This document shows positions 15,449-22,566 of a DNA stretch of 23,426 nt, piece by piece. Location: contig CAMLCX010000017.1 in assembly GCA_946478635.1 (NCBI GenBank), positions 1 through 23,426 on the forward strand, written 5' to 3'. This DNA comes from an uncultured Pseudomonadota bacterium. Its GTDB lineage: Bacteria; Desulfobacterota_B; Binatia; UBA9968. How positions within the stretch are numbered: the first letter of the stretch is position 1; every line of letters starts with the position of its first letter. A program made the position numbers and the translations under genes. The notes below the pieces were generated by a model. That model saw only the letters and a list, made by a program, of their open reading frames with translations. It was not told where the DNA came from and made no database searches.

Positions 15449-15610
15449 TCACGGCTTCGCTTCGAGAATCAAATTGAACGGTGTCTGCGCCGCGCGGCGG
15501 AAACGGGTGAAGCCGCCGCCGAGTACGACTTCGCGCAAGCGCGCTTCGCCGGCTTGCGCGCCCAGCGCGGCGCCCACTTCTTGAGACAAGGACGCCGGCG
15601 TGCAGATGAG
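15449..15610 (-). pseudogene. Remnant: C-terminus of a SAM methyltransferase
   Basis: About 53 codons read TPASLSQEVGAALGAQAGEARLREV, then GGGFTRFRRAAQTPFNLILE and a stop. This ending (GFTRFRRA.TPFNL.EA.P) is familiar from the C-terminus of winged-helix class I methyltransferases. The catalytic domain is missing: upstream sequence is unrelated and soon runs into the Asp-box protein gene, whose stop is at 15672-15674. It therefore looks like the tail of a deleted gene. The rest of 14865-15671 contains only the hairpin at 14874, the doubtful cysteine-rich ORF and AT-richer unassigned sequence at 15240-15440. The family call is from memory of the motif. Confidence 0.5.
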
Positions 15611-15671
15611 CGTTGGGTGAGTTGGAAGCCAACCAGGAGGATTGGCATCCAGAACGTAACACTGGGTCAAT

Positions 15672-16745
15672 TCAGTTGGGCGCCACCCATGCGGTCAGAA
15701 TTGACGGCGTGTCCTGCAGCACCGGCTCCCACGATTCGCCGCGGTCGCGCGTACTGTACAGCGCGCCTTTCCCTTCGATGCGCGCGTCGAAGCCGTAGCC
15801 GCGCGCGCCGTCGCCCATGCCGCAGAAGAGCGCATTCGGATCAGTCGGATGATGGACCAACACCCAGGGCATCCAGGGATTTTCCCGCTCCAAACCCTGG
15901 GTAACGACGCGCCAGTTGTCGCCGCCGTCATCGCTGACCATGATGTGTCCCTTGGGATTCATTTTCTCGCGCACCCACACCCCCGGCGAGCCCTTGCCGC
16001 CGCAGAGCACCATGCGCGGTTTTTCTCCCGGCAGAAAATGCCACTCATGCGAATAGCTGTGCAGCTCCGTGTAAGCCCAGGGCATGCCGTTTTCGACGCG
16101 TCGCCATTGCTTGCCCGCGTCGTCGCTCCGATAAAACCCGCGGGCGGATGATACGTAGTAACGCTCTTTGCTGCCCGGGAAATTTTCTATGTAGTGCATG
16201 TCGACGTAGTCGATGCCCGCGCTGCGGTCTTCCCAGGTTTTACCGCGGTCTCTGCTGAGGAGGTTGCCGCCATGTTCGAGCAGCACCCAGATGAGGTTTT
16301 GATCGTCTGGATGGATAAAAATATGACGCACGTGGGGAAATTCGACGCCGACCAGACGAGGCGGCACGCCCCATTTTTTTTTCACGTCGTCGCCGAAGTT
16401 GAGCATACCGTCCAGCGGCTCCCATTTTATGCCGCGATCTTCGCTGCGAAATAGCCGAACCGGACCGATGCCCATGTACACGACTCGCTCGTCGTGCGGA
16501 TCGACGGTGAACGTGCGCACATCGCCTTCCATGATTTTAGTCCAGGTCCTGCCCGCGTCTTCGGAACGATAACCGCCGTCAAAGGCGACCGCGGCAAAGA
16601 CGATCTCCGGCCTTTGCCGGCAGCCGATCAGATGCTCGAGGGTTTTGCCCTGGAAGAATTCCCCGACCGTCGCCAGCGAGCCGCCGCGGTTCTGCATCAC
16701 CTTTAATCCGCCGTTGTGAGCGACGTAATAGCGCAACGATTCCAT
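15672..16745 (-). CDS. Asp-box (BNR/sialidase-like repeat) beta-propeller protein
   Basis: A 357-residue protein with six Asp-box repeats of the form SxDxGxxW: 61-68 (SEDAGRTW), 101-108, 164-171, 207-214, 271-278 and a variant at 332-339 (TRDRGESW). This predicts a six-bladed propeller similar to sialidase/VPS10-like folds. Asp-boxes are structural and do not show catalysis; the arginine triad of true sialidases is not recognisable. No signal peptide is present, which is unusual because most such proteins are exported. The ATG has AGGAGG at the complement of 16750-16755. It lies 74 bases after the molybdenum hydroxylase stop and could be expressed with it. The function is unknown; a sugar- or ligand-binding or scaffold role is possible. 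Confidence 0.85.
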   Translation of the reverse strand: MESLRYYVAHNGGLKVMQNRGGSLATVGEFFQGKTLEHLIGCRQRPEIVFAAVAFDGGYRSEDAGRTWTKIMEGDVRTFTVDPHDERVVYMGIGPVRLFRSEDRGIKWEPLDGMLNFGDDVKKKWGVPPRLVGVEFPHVRHIFIHPDDQNLIWVLLEHGGNLLSRDRGKTWEDRSAGIDYVDMHYIENFPGSKERYYVSSARGFYRSDDAGKQWRRVENGMPWAYTELHSYSHEWHFLPGEKPRMVLCGGKGSPGVWVREKMNPKGHIMVSDDGGDNWRVVTQGLERENPWMPWVLVHHPTDPNALFCGMGDGARGYGFDARIEGKGALYSTRDRGESWEPVLQDTPSILTAWVAPN

Positions 16746-16763
16746 ATGACCTCCTGGCTCTTT

Positions 16764-16825
16764 GTCTAGGTCTCGGGTCCCGCGTCTCGCGTTATACTCG
16801 AAACTCCAGACCCGAGACGCTAGAC
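16764..16825 (-). repeat. Inverted repeat overlapping the hydroxylase stop codon
   Basis: GTCTAG..TCTCGGGTC (16764-16779) pairs with GACCCGAGA..CTAGAC (16809-16825) with one-base irregularity. It spans the end of the molybdenum hydroxylase gene and the short gap before the propeller gene. No T-run follows on the minus strand, so partial termination or transcript processing is possible but unproven. Confidence 0.45.
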
Positions 16826-19045
16826 TGAATTCCGATTCTTAAGAGCCCTATACACCTTCTCCGACGTCACCGGCAGATCGGTAATGCGCACGCCGCAGGC
16901 ATCGGCCACCGCATTGGCAACGGCCGCCGCCGTCGGCGTATTGGCTACTTCGCCGATGGCCAGGCTGTTATACGGCCCGGGTCCCGCCGGCACGTTTTCC
17001 ATGACGTCGGTCTTCAGCGGCGGGATGTCCATAATATTGGGAATCTTGAATTCGCCGAAATTCGAAGTCGTGATCTTGGCCCCGTCGAACAGCACTTCTT
17101 CGGTCAACGCGTAGCCCAGCCCAAAAATAACACCGCCCTCGATCTGCCCCTGATGCATCAGCGGATTGATCACCTTGCCGGTCGTGTGCGCCGAAATCAT
17201 GTTCCGCAAGGTTACCTGTCCCGTGTCCGGATCGACGTGGACTTCGGCGATTTGCGCCGACACCGAAGCGTCATGCGATTTCTCCGTGCTCTTGTAGTAG
17301 CCACGCACGTAGACCGGCGCGCCCTTGAACTTCACCACCTCGGCAAAGGTCATCTGGCGCTTCGATTTCTTGTGCGAAATGATCCCGTTGTCGAGCTCCA
17401 ACTCTTTGGGATCGACTTCGAGCGATTGCGCCGCGAAGGCAAACAGCTCCTCGCGCGCTTTCACGCCGGCTTCGAACGAGGCGTTGCCGTAAACCCTGGT
17501 CGCGCGGCTGCCGCCGACGCCACCGTCGCTGGGTACGATGCTGCTGTCGGCCTGCTTCAATTCGATCTCGTTTGCCGGAACTTGCAATTCTTCGCCGACC
17601 ACTTCGACGATGACCGTCAGCACGCCCGCGCCCTGGTCGACTACGGGAGAAATCACTTTGACCCTGCCGTCTTCTTCGATGGTCACAAACACATTGCCTT
17701 CGCCGCCGCTCGGGCTCCACTCGGAGAACGACAAACCGCGCCCGACGTTCTTCGGCTTGGGTTTGTTGTAGCCGGCAAGCTGGATCGCTTTCTCCAGCGC
17801 TTCCTTGCCACGGATATGAGAGATATGCCCGCCGATCGGTGTTTCGTCGCCGTCCCGCAGCATGTTCTTCCTTTTGAATTCCGCGGGATCCATGCCGAGC
17901 TTGCGCGCGACGATGTCGAGCTGGCTCTCGTTGGCAAAAAAGCCCTGCGGATCGCCCGGCGCGCGCATATGACCGCACGGTATTTTATTGGTGTAAACCA
18001 TGCGCTCTTCGATCAAGCAGTTGGCGATCTTGTACGGCCCGGCGCAGGTGGACGCACCGATCAAGTAGCCCGCCGGCTTCATCGAAGCATAGGCGCCGCT
18101 GTCGAAAAGAAAATCAATATGGTGCGCGACGATCGTGCCGTCTTTTTTGACCCCCGTCTTGATCTTGATGATCGAGGCGTGGCGCGGATTGCCCGCGGTC
18201 AGTTCCTCGGTGTAGTCCATGATCATCTTGACCGCCTGGCCGCTTTTCTTCGACAGAAAATAGGCCACCGGAACGTCCATGAACCCGCCCTTGCCGCCGA
18301 AATCGCCACCGATGTGCATGGGATGGAAAACCAATTTCTCTTTGGCGACCCCGGTGCAATTCGACAACTGAGTGCGCACGGCAAAGGGCGTCTTGCTGCA
18401 CGACCAGACTTCCGCGCCACCCGACGCATCCGCTTTAACCACGCAGGCGTGCGGCTCGAGATAGGATTGATGGGTGACTTGAGTCGTATAGGTATTCTCG
18501 ACGGTGAGATCCGCCTGCCTGAAGCCCTCTTCCAGATTTCCCTTGCCCCATTTTAAATACGCGAAAACGTTGCTGGCGCGGTCCAAAGGCACCGGGAGGC
18601 CTTTGTAGGAAAGCAAATCGGGGTGCAGCACGGGTGAATCGGCTTTCAGCGCTCCCACGGGGTCGAGGAGCGGTTCGAGCTCTTCATACTCCACTTCGAT
18701 CAATTCGAGGGCTTGCTCTGCGGCCAATTTGGTTTCCGCGGCCACCGCCGCCACCTTTTCGCCGATAAAGCGCACGACGCCATCTGCCAGCACCGGCGTA
18801 TCGTAAATGCATCGGCCGATCCGCAACCCCGGAACGTCCTGGCCGGTGATCACCGCCTTGACGCCCGGCACATGCTGCGCTTTGCTGGTGTCGATGCGTT
18901 TTATGCGCCCGTAAGGAATAGGACTCCGCAAACACCTGCCCCACAATGTTTCCGGCAATTTCAAATCCGCGCTGTAAAGCGCCTTACCGGTAACTTTCTG
19001 CTCACCCTCGACCCTCGGCGTCGGTCTGCCAACCACCTGCGTCAT
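16820..19045 (-). CDS. Molybdopterin-binding large subunit, xanthine dehydrogenase/aldehyde oxidase family
   Basis: A 741-residue large subunit of the molybdenum hydroxylase family, which oxidises aldehydes or hydroxylates N-heterocycles and aromatic thioester rings using water. The a/b hammerhead domain spans about 15-125 and the Mo-binding domains about 140-735. Cofactor motifs are HIGGDFGGKGG (244-254), GHMRAPGDPQ (358-367), VVDQGAG (468-474) and GGVGGSRATR (508-517). Glu699 in SLAIGE fits the conserved catalytic glutamate. The CO dehydrogenase signature VAYRCSFR is absent, so it is not CoxL of aerobic CO dehydrogenase. The ATG has GGAGG at suitable spacing. The FAD (medium) and 2Fe-2S (small) subunits expected next to it are not in the window: the next gene on the strand is the propeller. 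It may use partners encoded elsewhere. The substrate is unknown. Confidence 0.92.
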   Translation of the reverse strand: MTQVVGRPTPRVEGEQKVTGKALYSADLKLPETLWGRCLRSPIPYGRIKRIDTSKAQHVPGVKAVITGQDVPGLRIGRCIYDTPVLADGVVRFIGEKVAAVAAETKLAAEQALELIEVEYEELEPLLDPVGALKADSPVLHPDLLSYKGLPVPLDRASNVFAYLKWGKGNLEEGFRQADLTVENTYTTQVTHQSYLEPHACVVKADASGGAEVWSCSKTPFAVRTQLSNCTGVAKEKLVFHPMHIGGDFGGKGGFMDVPVAYFLSKKSGQAVKMIMDYTEELTAGNPRHASIIKIKTGVKKDGTIVAHHIDFLFDSGAYASMKPAGYLIGASTCAGPYKIANCLIEERMVYTNKIPCGHMRAPGDPQGFFANESQLDIVARKLGMDPAEFKRKNMLRDGDETPIGGHISHIRGKEALEKAIQLAGYNKPKPKNVGRGLSFSEWSPSGGEGNVFVTIEEDGRVKVISPVVDQGAGVLTVIVEVVGEELQVPANEIELKQADSSIVPSDGGVGGSRATRVYGNASFEAGVKAREELFAFAAQSLEVDPKELELDNGIISHKKSKRQMTFAEVVKFKGAPVYVRGYYKSTEKSHDASVSAQIAEVHVDPDTGQVTLRNMISAHTTGKVINPLMHQGQIEGGVIFGLGYALTEEVLFDGAKITTSNFGEFKIPNIMDIPPLKTDVMENVPAGPGPYNSLAIGEVANTPTAAAVANAVADACGVRITDLPVTSEKVYRALKNRNSV

Positions 19046-19251
19046 CTAATTTCCTCCCCGTCGTAAATTGCAGCGTCGCTGCATTATGGATTCTTTTTTA
19101 AACCGGAAGACGCCCTATTGTCCAGCGAAGCGGGAACATTGAGAGCAAGTCCCCCCTGCGCGAATCTCCCGGTAGAGCCGCCCGAACTAAACAACCCTCG
19201 GCTCCAAGCCGAAGAGTTGTGAATTTATCGGCCGGAAGTCGATTCTTGTTT

Positions 19252-19320
19252 CCGTCATTCCGGCGGAAGCCGGAATCCAGGCGGTTCTGGCACCAAAAAC
19301 GCCGAATGGCCGGCGTGACG
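19252..19320. repeat. REP-like palindrome (GTCATTCCGGC family)
   Basis: CCGTCATTCCGGC...GCCGGAATCCAGG (19252-19281) is a nearly perfect palindrome, followed by a partial mirror copy ending GGCCGGCGTGACG (19308-19320). It shares the TCATTCC/GGAATCCAGG core with 5204-5305 and 20173-20207. The 19046-19251 stretch upstream of the hydroxylase ATG holds a hyphenated palindrome TGCAGCG-T-CGCTGCA (19069-19083) and TCGGCT-CCA-AGCCGA (19198-19212), but no gene. Confidence 0.65.
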
Positions 19321-19423
19321 AACTTTCACTTCGCCTCAAGGCGAGGGATTTCAACCATCCCTGTACGGGACACTTACGCAGGTTCACAGAGGATGAAACG
19401 GCGATTCCCTCAACCATGCTCCT

Positions 19424-19533
19424 GTAGCCCGGATGGAGCAAAGCGTAATCCGGGTTCTTGATTCACGCGCTCTCTGGACTATTCCACGCCCCGCACCGCC
19501 CACCTGGATTCCGCTTCGCTGCATCCAGGCTAC
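19424..19533. repeat. Head-to-head REP pair (GTAGCCCGGATG family)
   Basis: A 31-base unit GTAGCCCGGATG...GTAATCCGGG (19424-19454) has an inverted partner at 19503-19533 (CCTGGATTCC...CATCCAGGCTAC). The two agree at 26 of 31 positions when one is complemented. Each has the GTAG head and an internal palindrome, the classical REP layout, and together they form a BIME-like pair. REPs of this kind are usually mobilised by RAYT transposases; none is seen here. Confidence 0.7.
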
Positions 19534-19542
19534 AACTCTTAA

Positions 19543-20009
19543 GCGATTCGCACCTATATTTGCACAAAACATTTCCACAATATTTTCGTAAACAAACTAT
19601 ACAAATCGCCGCCGGCACAAATTCGCGCCCCCGTCGATCCGATGGACGCCTTTAAATTTTTCTTCGCCGGCGGGGCGATCACTTTTATCGGCAACGCGAT
19701 CATCGGCAGCGGTGATCTAGCCATAAGCGTACCCCTGGGCCTGAACTTGTCCGATGCGCTGTGGCCTAGCGACCCCATAACTCCGACTTCGTCTACGGCC
19801 GGCATGCTCAACTTCAGCTCCATCGCCGCCGGCAACTACATCATCGCCGCGTACTCGACAGCGATCCGCCGTTCACCATCGGCCTCTTCACCGGCCCGAC
19901 CACCGGCGTGCCGCAGGCCGTCAGCGCTCCAATTCCCGAGCCGGGAAGCCTGCTGCTCCTCACAGCGGGACTGCTCGGATTGTGGCGAGTCAGACGCCGC
20001 TCTTCGTAG
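19543..20009 (+). pseudogene. Frameshifted remnant of a PEP-CTERM secreted protein
   Basis: One frame (open from 19543, first ATG 19642) gives a secreted-domain-like sequence: VDPMDAFKFFFAGGAITFIG, later LNFSSIAAGNYIIAAYS. Near 19850-19857 the sense moves to another frame, which reads DSDPPFTIGLFTGPTTGVPQ, then PIPEPGSLLLLTAGLLGLW and the basic tail RVRRRSS before TAG at 20007-20009. That end is a textbook PEP-CTERM signal: PEP motif, hydrophobic helix, Arg cluster, recognised by an exosortase. The body resembles DVUA0089-type or pre-peptidase-like beta domains of such proteins. No signal peptide or ribosome-binding site is seen upstream, where a REP element abuts, so the gene is truncated at the 5' end as well as frameshifted. 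A sequencing error could explain the shift but not the missing start. Confidence 0.6.
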
Positions 20010-20085
20010 GTCGGACTGGCGCAGCGCGGCAACGCCGCAAGCAAAACCGGCAAGATCTCTCGCAAAGGCGCAAAGGCCGCAAAGG
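20006..20085. repeat. REP-like element and GCAAAGGC tandem units
   Basis: GTAGGTCGGACTGGCGCAGC (20006-20025) begins a degenerate REP unit of the GTAGGTCGG type, its head overlapping the stop codon of the PEP-CTERM remnant. At 20061-20085 the short unit GCAAAGGC recurs three times with small variations. Both are common dispersed repeat motifs in environmental bacteria. Confidence 0.45.
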
Positions 20086-20172
20086 AAAAAACGATCCAAA
20101 CTTGGCGCGCTCGGCGTTCCTTCGACGTTGCTCAGCACATGCTTGGCGAGAGAATGATCCTAAGCATGAGGG

Positions 20173-20207
20173 CCTGGATTCCCGCTTGGAGCATGCGGGA
20201 ATGACAG
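20173..20207. repeat. REP-like palindrome (CCTGGATTCCCGC family)
   Basis: CCTGGATTCCCGC (20173-20185) and GCGGGAATGACAG (20195-20207) form an imperfect palindrome of the same family as 5277-5305, showing the family is scattered over at least 15 kb. Confidence 0.6.
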
Positions 20208-20266
20208 AGCCAGAATCCTAGGGTTGGTCGAGGCACGCAGCGCCGGCCGCGCTGTTCGAGATCTTC

Positions 20267-20344
20267 GTAGGTCGGGTTAGCAGAGCGTAACCCGACGACC
20301 AGCAATCGTAGGGTGGGTGGAGACGCGAAGCGCCGATACCCACC
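20267..20344. repeat. Two adjacent REP-like palindromes (GTAGGTCGGGTT and GTAGGGTGGGTG)
   Basis: GTAGGTCGGGTT...GTAACCCGAC (20267-20296) is followed 12 bases later by GTAGGGTGGGTG...GATACCCACC (20308-20344). Each has a GTAG head and self-complementary arms. A degenerate relative seems to begin near 20219. They end just before the VapBC promoter. Confidence 0.65.
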
Positions 20345-20358
20345 GCCGTGGGTTCACA

Positions 20359-20386
20359 TTGACACCGCAGCCAAAGTAGCTACACT
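20359..20386 (+). promoter_or_regulatory. VapBC promoter
   Basis: A consensus -35 TTGACA (20359-20364) and -10 TACACT (20381-20386) are separated by 16 bases. They lie 25 bases before the VapB-like ATG, which fits a short leader. This is the clearest promoter in the window. Confidence 0.6.
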
Positions 20387-20394
20387 GGCTACTT
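20374..20394 (+). promoter_or_regulatory. Candidate VapB operator
   Basis: AAGTAGC (20374-20380) and GCTACTT (20388-20394) are exact inverted repeats with a 7-base spacer that contains the -10 box. A site placed like this would let the antitoxin or toxin-antitoxin complex block RNA polymerase, the usual autoregulation of such operons. Its identity as a binding site is inferred. Confidence 0.5.
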
Positions 20395-20410
20395 GAAAAG
20401 AGGGCCCTTT

Positions 20411-20692
20411 ATGAGCACTGTGGGTGTCAAGGAACTTAAGAACCGGCTGACCCAATACCTGCGCCGGACCAAACAAGGCGAAGAAGTCATTGTCACGGAA
20501 CGGGGCACGCCGATCGCCCTGATTCAGGCGATCCGCAGCGCCGATAAGGCTGTCAGCCTGGAGGCAAAGCTGGCTAGGCTGGCCGCCCAAGGAGCTGTTA
20601 CGCTTCCCACCCAGAAGCCGCTGAAGCGCGTCCGCTTAGTGAAAATCTCCGGCAAGCCTATCTCAAAGACTATCGCGGAAGATCGCCGGTGA
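20411..20692 (+). CDS. vapB: Type II antitoxin, Phd/YefM (VapB-type)
   Basis: A 93-residue antitoxin. STVGVKELKNRLTQYLRRTKQ, followed by EEVIVTERGTPIALI (about 24-38), is the Phd/YefM fold: an N-terminal DNA-binding and dimerisation domain. The Lys/Arg-rich C-terminal half (50-93) should be the flexible part that wraps and neutralises the toxin. The ATG at 20411 has AGAGGG at 20399-20404; an in-frame TTG at 20393 would lie inside the operator and is less likely. It overlaps the PIN toxin gene by four bases (GTGA), so translation is probably coupled. A promoter and palindromic operator lie directly upstream, which supports autoregulation. Confidence 0.9.
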   Translation: MSTVGVKELKNRLTQYLRRTKQGEEVIVTERGTPIALIQAIRSADKAVSLEAKLARLAAQGAVTLPTQKPLKRVRLVKISGKPISKTIAEDRR

Positions 20693-21141
20693 TCTACTTT
20701 GACACCAGCGCTCTCATCAAGCGATTTGTCAACGAAAAGGGATCGACTCTGGTCCAGTCGCTGGTGCGCACAGAAAGAACCGCCGCCACCGCGACCGTCG
20801 CCTACGCCGAAATCTTTGCCGGCTTGACGCGAAAACTCCGCGAGGGACATCTGTCCAGGTCCGAATACACCCTCGCTGGCCGTCAATTTGAAAGCGACTG
20901 GCGAGCTTATCTTCGGGTGGAGCTGCAGGAAAATATCCTGTCTTTGGCCCGTGATTTGATCCAGCGTCACCCCCTGCGAGGTTACGACGCGGTTCACCTG
21001 GCTTCGGCGGTAAATCTAAGTTCTGTTCTGGGCGAAGAGATCACATTTGCCGCCGCGGATGCGCGCTTGCTCCGAGCTGCTAGCGCCGAAAAACTCGATG
21101 CCCTCAATGTTGAAACAGCCCGTTCCCGCGATGTCAATTAG
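20689..21141 (+). CDS. vapC: PIN-domain ribonuclease toxin (VapC)
   Basis: A 150-residue PIN-domain toxin of the VapC type, expected to cut RNA (often tRNA or rRNA) with Mg2+. The acidic active site is visible: Asp5 in YFDTSALIKRF, Glu41 in VAYAEIFAGL, Asp100 in GYDAVHLASA and Asp124 in FAAADARLLRAA. All four are intact, so the toxin should be active. The start is GTG overlapping the antitoxin stop in GTGA, the usual arrangement with antitoxin first. It sits between a repeat-rich region and a catabolic flavoprotein gene, as expected for a mobile stability module. The RNA target cannot be read from sequence. Confidence 0.92.
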   Translation: MIYFDTSALIKRFVNEKGSTLVQSLVRTERTAATATVAYAEIFAGLTRKLREGHLSRSEYTLAGRQFESDWRAYLRVELQENILSLARDLIQRHPLRGYDAVHLASAVNLSSVLGEEITFAAADARLLRAASAEKLDALNVETARSRDVN

Positions 21142-21228
21142 TGTCCCGGTCACACAATGGGGAGGCACCATATCGGTGCTCCCTCGAAGCTCTCGGAGCA
21201 AGTGTCTTGCGCTGGTAAGTTCCCTTTC

Positions 21229-22413
21229 ATGGTCAAGAAGATTTTAATTGCCGGCGCTGGCATCGGCGGCCTGACGGCGGCTTCCTGTCTCATGAAGGCG
21301 GGCTATGACGTCGCGGTCTATGAACAGGCGCCGGAGCTGAGCGAGATCGGCGCCGGCATACAGCTGAGCGCCAATGCGATGCACGTTCTTAACGACCTCG
21401 GTCTCGGCAAGGCGATCGCCAAACTGTCGGTCCGCCCCGCTGCATATGTCTTTCGGCTCCACGATACAGGCGAGATCATCGGCCAGTTTCCGCTTGCCGA
21501 TGAGCATGAAAGGCTGAACGGCGCGCCGTACAATCAACTGCACCGCGCCGACCTCCACGATGTGCTCGCCGCCAAGGCGCGCGAATTCGATAAGAGCGTC
21601 GTGCGGCTGAACCATCGAGTCGTGGGCTTCGCAGAAACCGCCGCCGATGTCGTACTGCATTTTGCCGATGGTTCCAGGGCGGTAGGTGACCTCTTGATCG
21701 GCGCGGACGGTGTTAAATCCGGGGTGCGCGCCCAGATCGCGGGCGCAGACCACGCCGCCTACACCGGCGATGCCGCCTGGCGCTTGACCATCCCCACCGA
21801 TCAGTTGCCGAAGGAAAACTTCATGGGTCAGGTCATGTCGGTGTGGATGGGTCCCGGCAGTCATGTCGTTTGCTATTATCTTCGCGGCGGAGCCTTGCTG
21901 AATTTCGTCGGGCTGGTCGAGACCGAAGAGATCTCCGAGGAATCATGGACCGCCAAATTTCCGTGGGAGCGCCTTAAGGCGGATTTCGCGGGATGGCACG
22001 AGAACATTCAGACGGTTATCGATAAAGCCGATAAAGACTCCTGCTATCGCTGGTCGCTCTACTACCGGCCGCCGATCGCCACTTGGAGCACCCGGCGCGC
22101 GACATTGCTCGGCGATGCGGTTCACGCCACCTTGCCTTACCTCGCTCAAGGCGCTTGTATGGCGATCGAAGACGCCGCCGTCCTGACGCGCGCGCTGCAA
22201 TCGACTGATGTCGTGGCCGATGCTCTTCAACTCTACGAGCGCAACCGCATCGACCGCACTTCGCGCATCGTCACAGGATCGGATGCCAACCGCACGCTCT
22301 TTCACATGCGCGACCAGGAGAAACTGCGCCAGGCGTTTGCCGCGCGCGACGAAGGAGCCAACCGGAACGGCTGGCTTTACTCTTACAATCCGTTGACCGT
22401 GAAGCTCACGTGA
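21229..22413 (+). CDS. FAD-dependent monooxygenase, salicylate/3-hydroxybenzoate hydroxylase-like
   Basis: A 394-residue group A flavoprotein monooxygenase, one-component and cytosolic. GAGIGG (9-14) is the Rossmann motif, with Glu32 binding the ribose. LIGADGVKSGVR (156-167) is the DG motif. TLLGDAVHATLPYLAQGACMAIEDAAVL (292-319) holds the second FAD motif and the active-site helix typical of salicylate 1-hydroxylase and 3-hydroxybenzoate 6-hydroxylase relatives. Length fits this subclass, shorter than the monooxygenase at 8408-10039, which has an extra C-terminal domain. An upstream in-frame ATG at 21157 is rejected because the extension does not look like protein and the fold begins at 21229; the ribosome-binding site is weak. 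Downstream is the AMDase-like gene, 153 bases away. Hydroxylation of an aromatic or N-heterocyclic acid is likely; the exact substrate is not known. Confidence 0.88.
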   Translation: MVKKILIAGAGIGGLTAASCLMKAGYDVAVYEQAPELSEIGAGIQLSANAMHVLNDLGLGKAIAKLSVRPAAYVFRLHDTGEIIGQFPLADEHERLNGAPYNQLHRADLHDVLAAKAREFDKSVVRLNHRVVGFAETAADVVLHFADGSRAVGDLLIGADGVKSGVRAQIAGADHAAYTGDAAWRLTIPTDQLPKENFMGQVMSVWMGPGSHVVCYYLRGGALLNFVGLVETEEISEESWTAKFPWERLKADFAGWHENIQTVIDKADKDSCYRWSLYYRPPIATWSTRRATLLGDAVHATLPYLAQGACMAIEDAAVLTRALQSTDVVADALQLYERNRIDRTSRIVTGSDANRTLFHMRDQEKLRQAFAARDEGANRNGWLYSYNPLTVKLT

Positions 22414-22566
22414 TCGCTTGCCCCAGTCTCTGCGCTAAAACCGGTCGATTATCATTCCGCCGCTCCCGTGAGTTCCTGGGACTTTTCTTGGACTGACCAT
22501 TGAGATAAGAGGAAACGCACGAAGAGACCTTGGCCTTTTCTTAACTAAAGCAAAAGGAGAAATAAC

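Noticed and set aside
15672..16745. Functional sialidase
   Set aside because: Asp-boxes are structural only; no arginine triad, FRIP motif or signal peptide is visible.
17153..18556. Long open frame (467 codons) on the plus strand opposite the molybdenum hydroxylase
   Set aside because: It is the antisense shadow of a strongly motif-supported gene in GC-rich DNA; its translation is low-complexity, His/Arg/Asp-rich and matches no family.
16820..19045. Identification as CoxL of aerobic CO dehydrogenase
   Set aside because: The form I CoxL active-site loop VAYRCSFR is missing and no coxM/coxS genes are adjacent.
19252..20344. CRISPR array
   Set aside because: The repeats are palindromic units of different families in both orientations at irregular spacing, with no constant direct repeat and spacer length and no cas genes.
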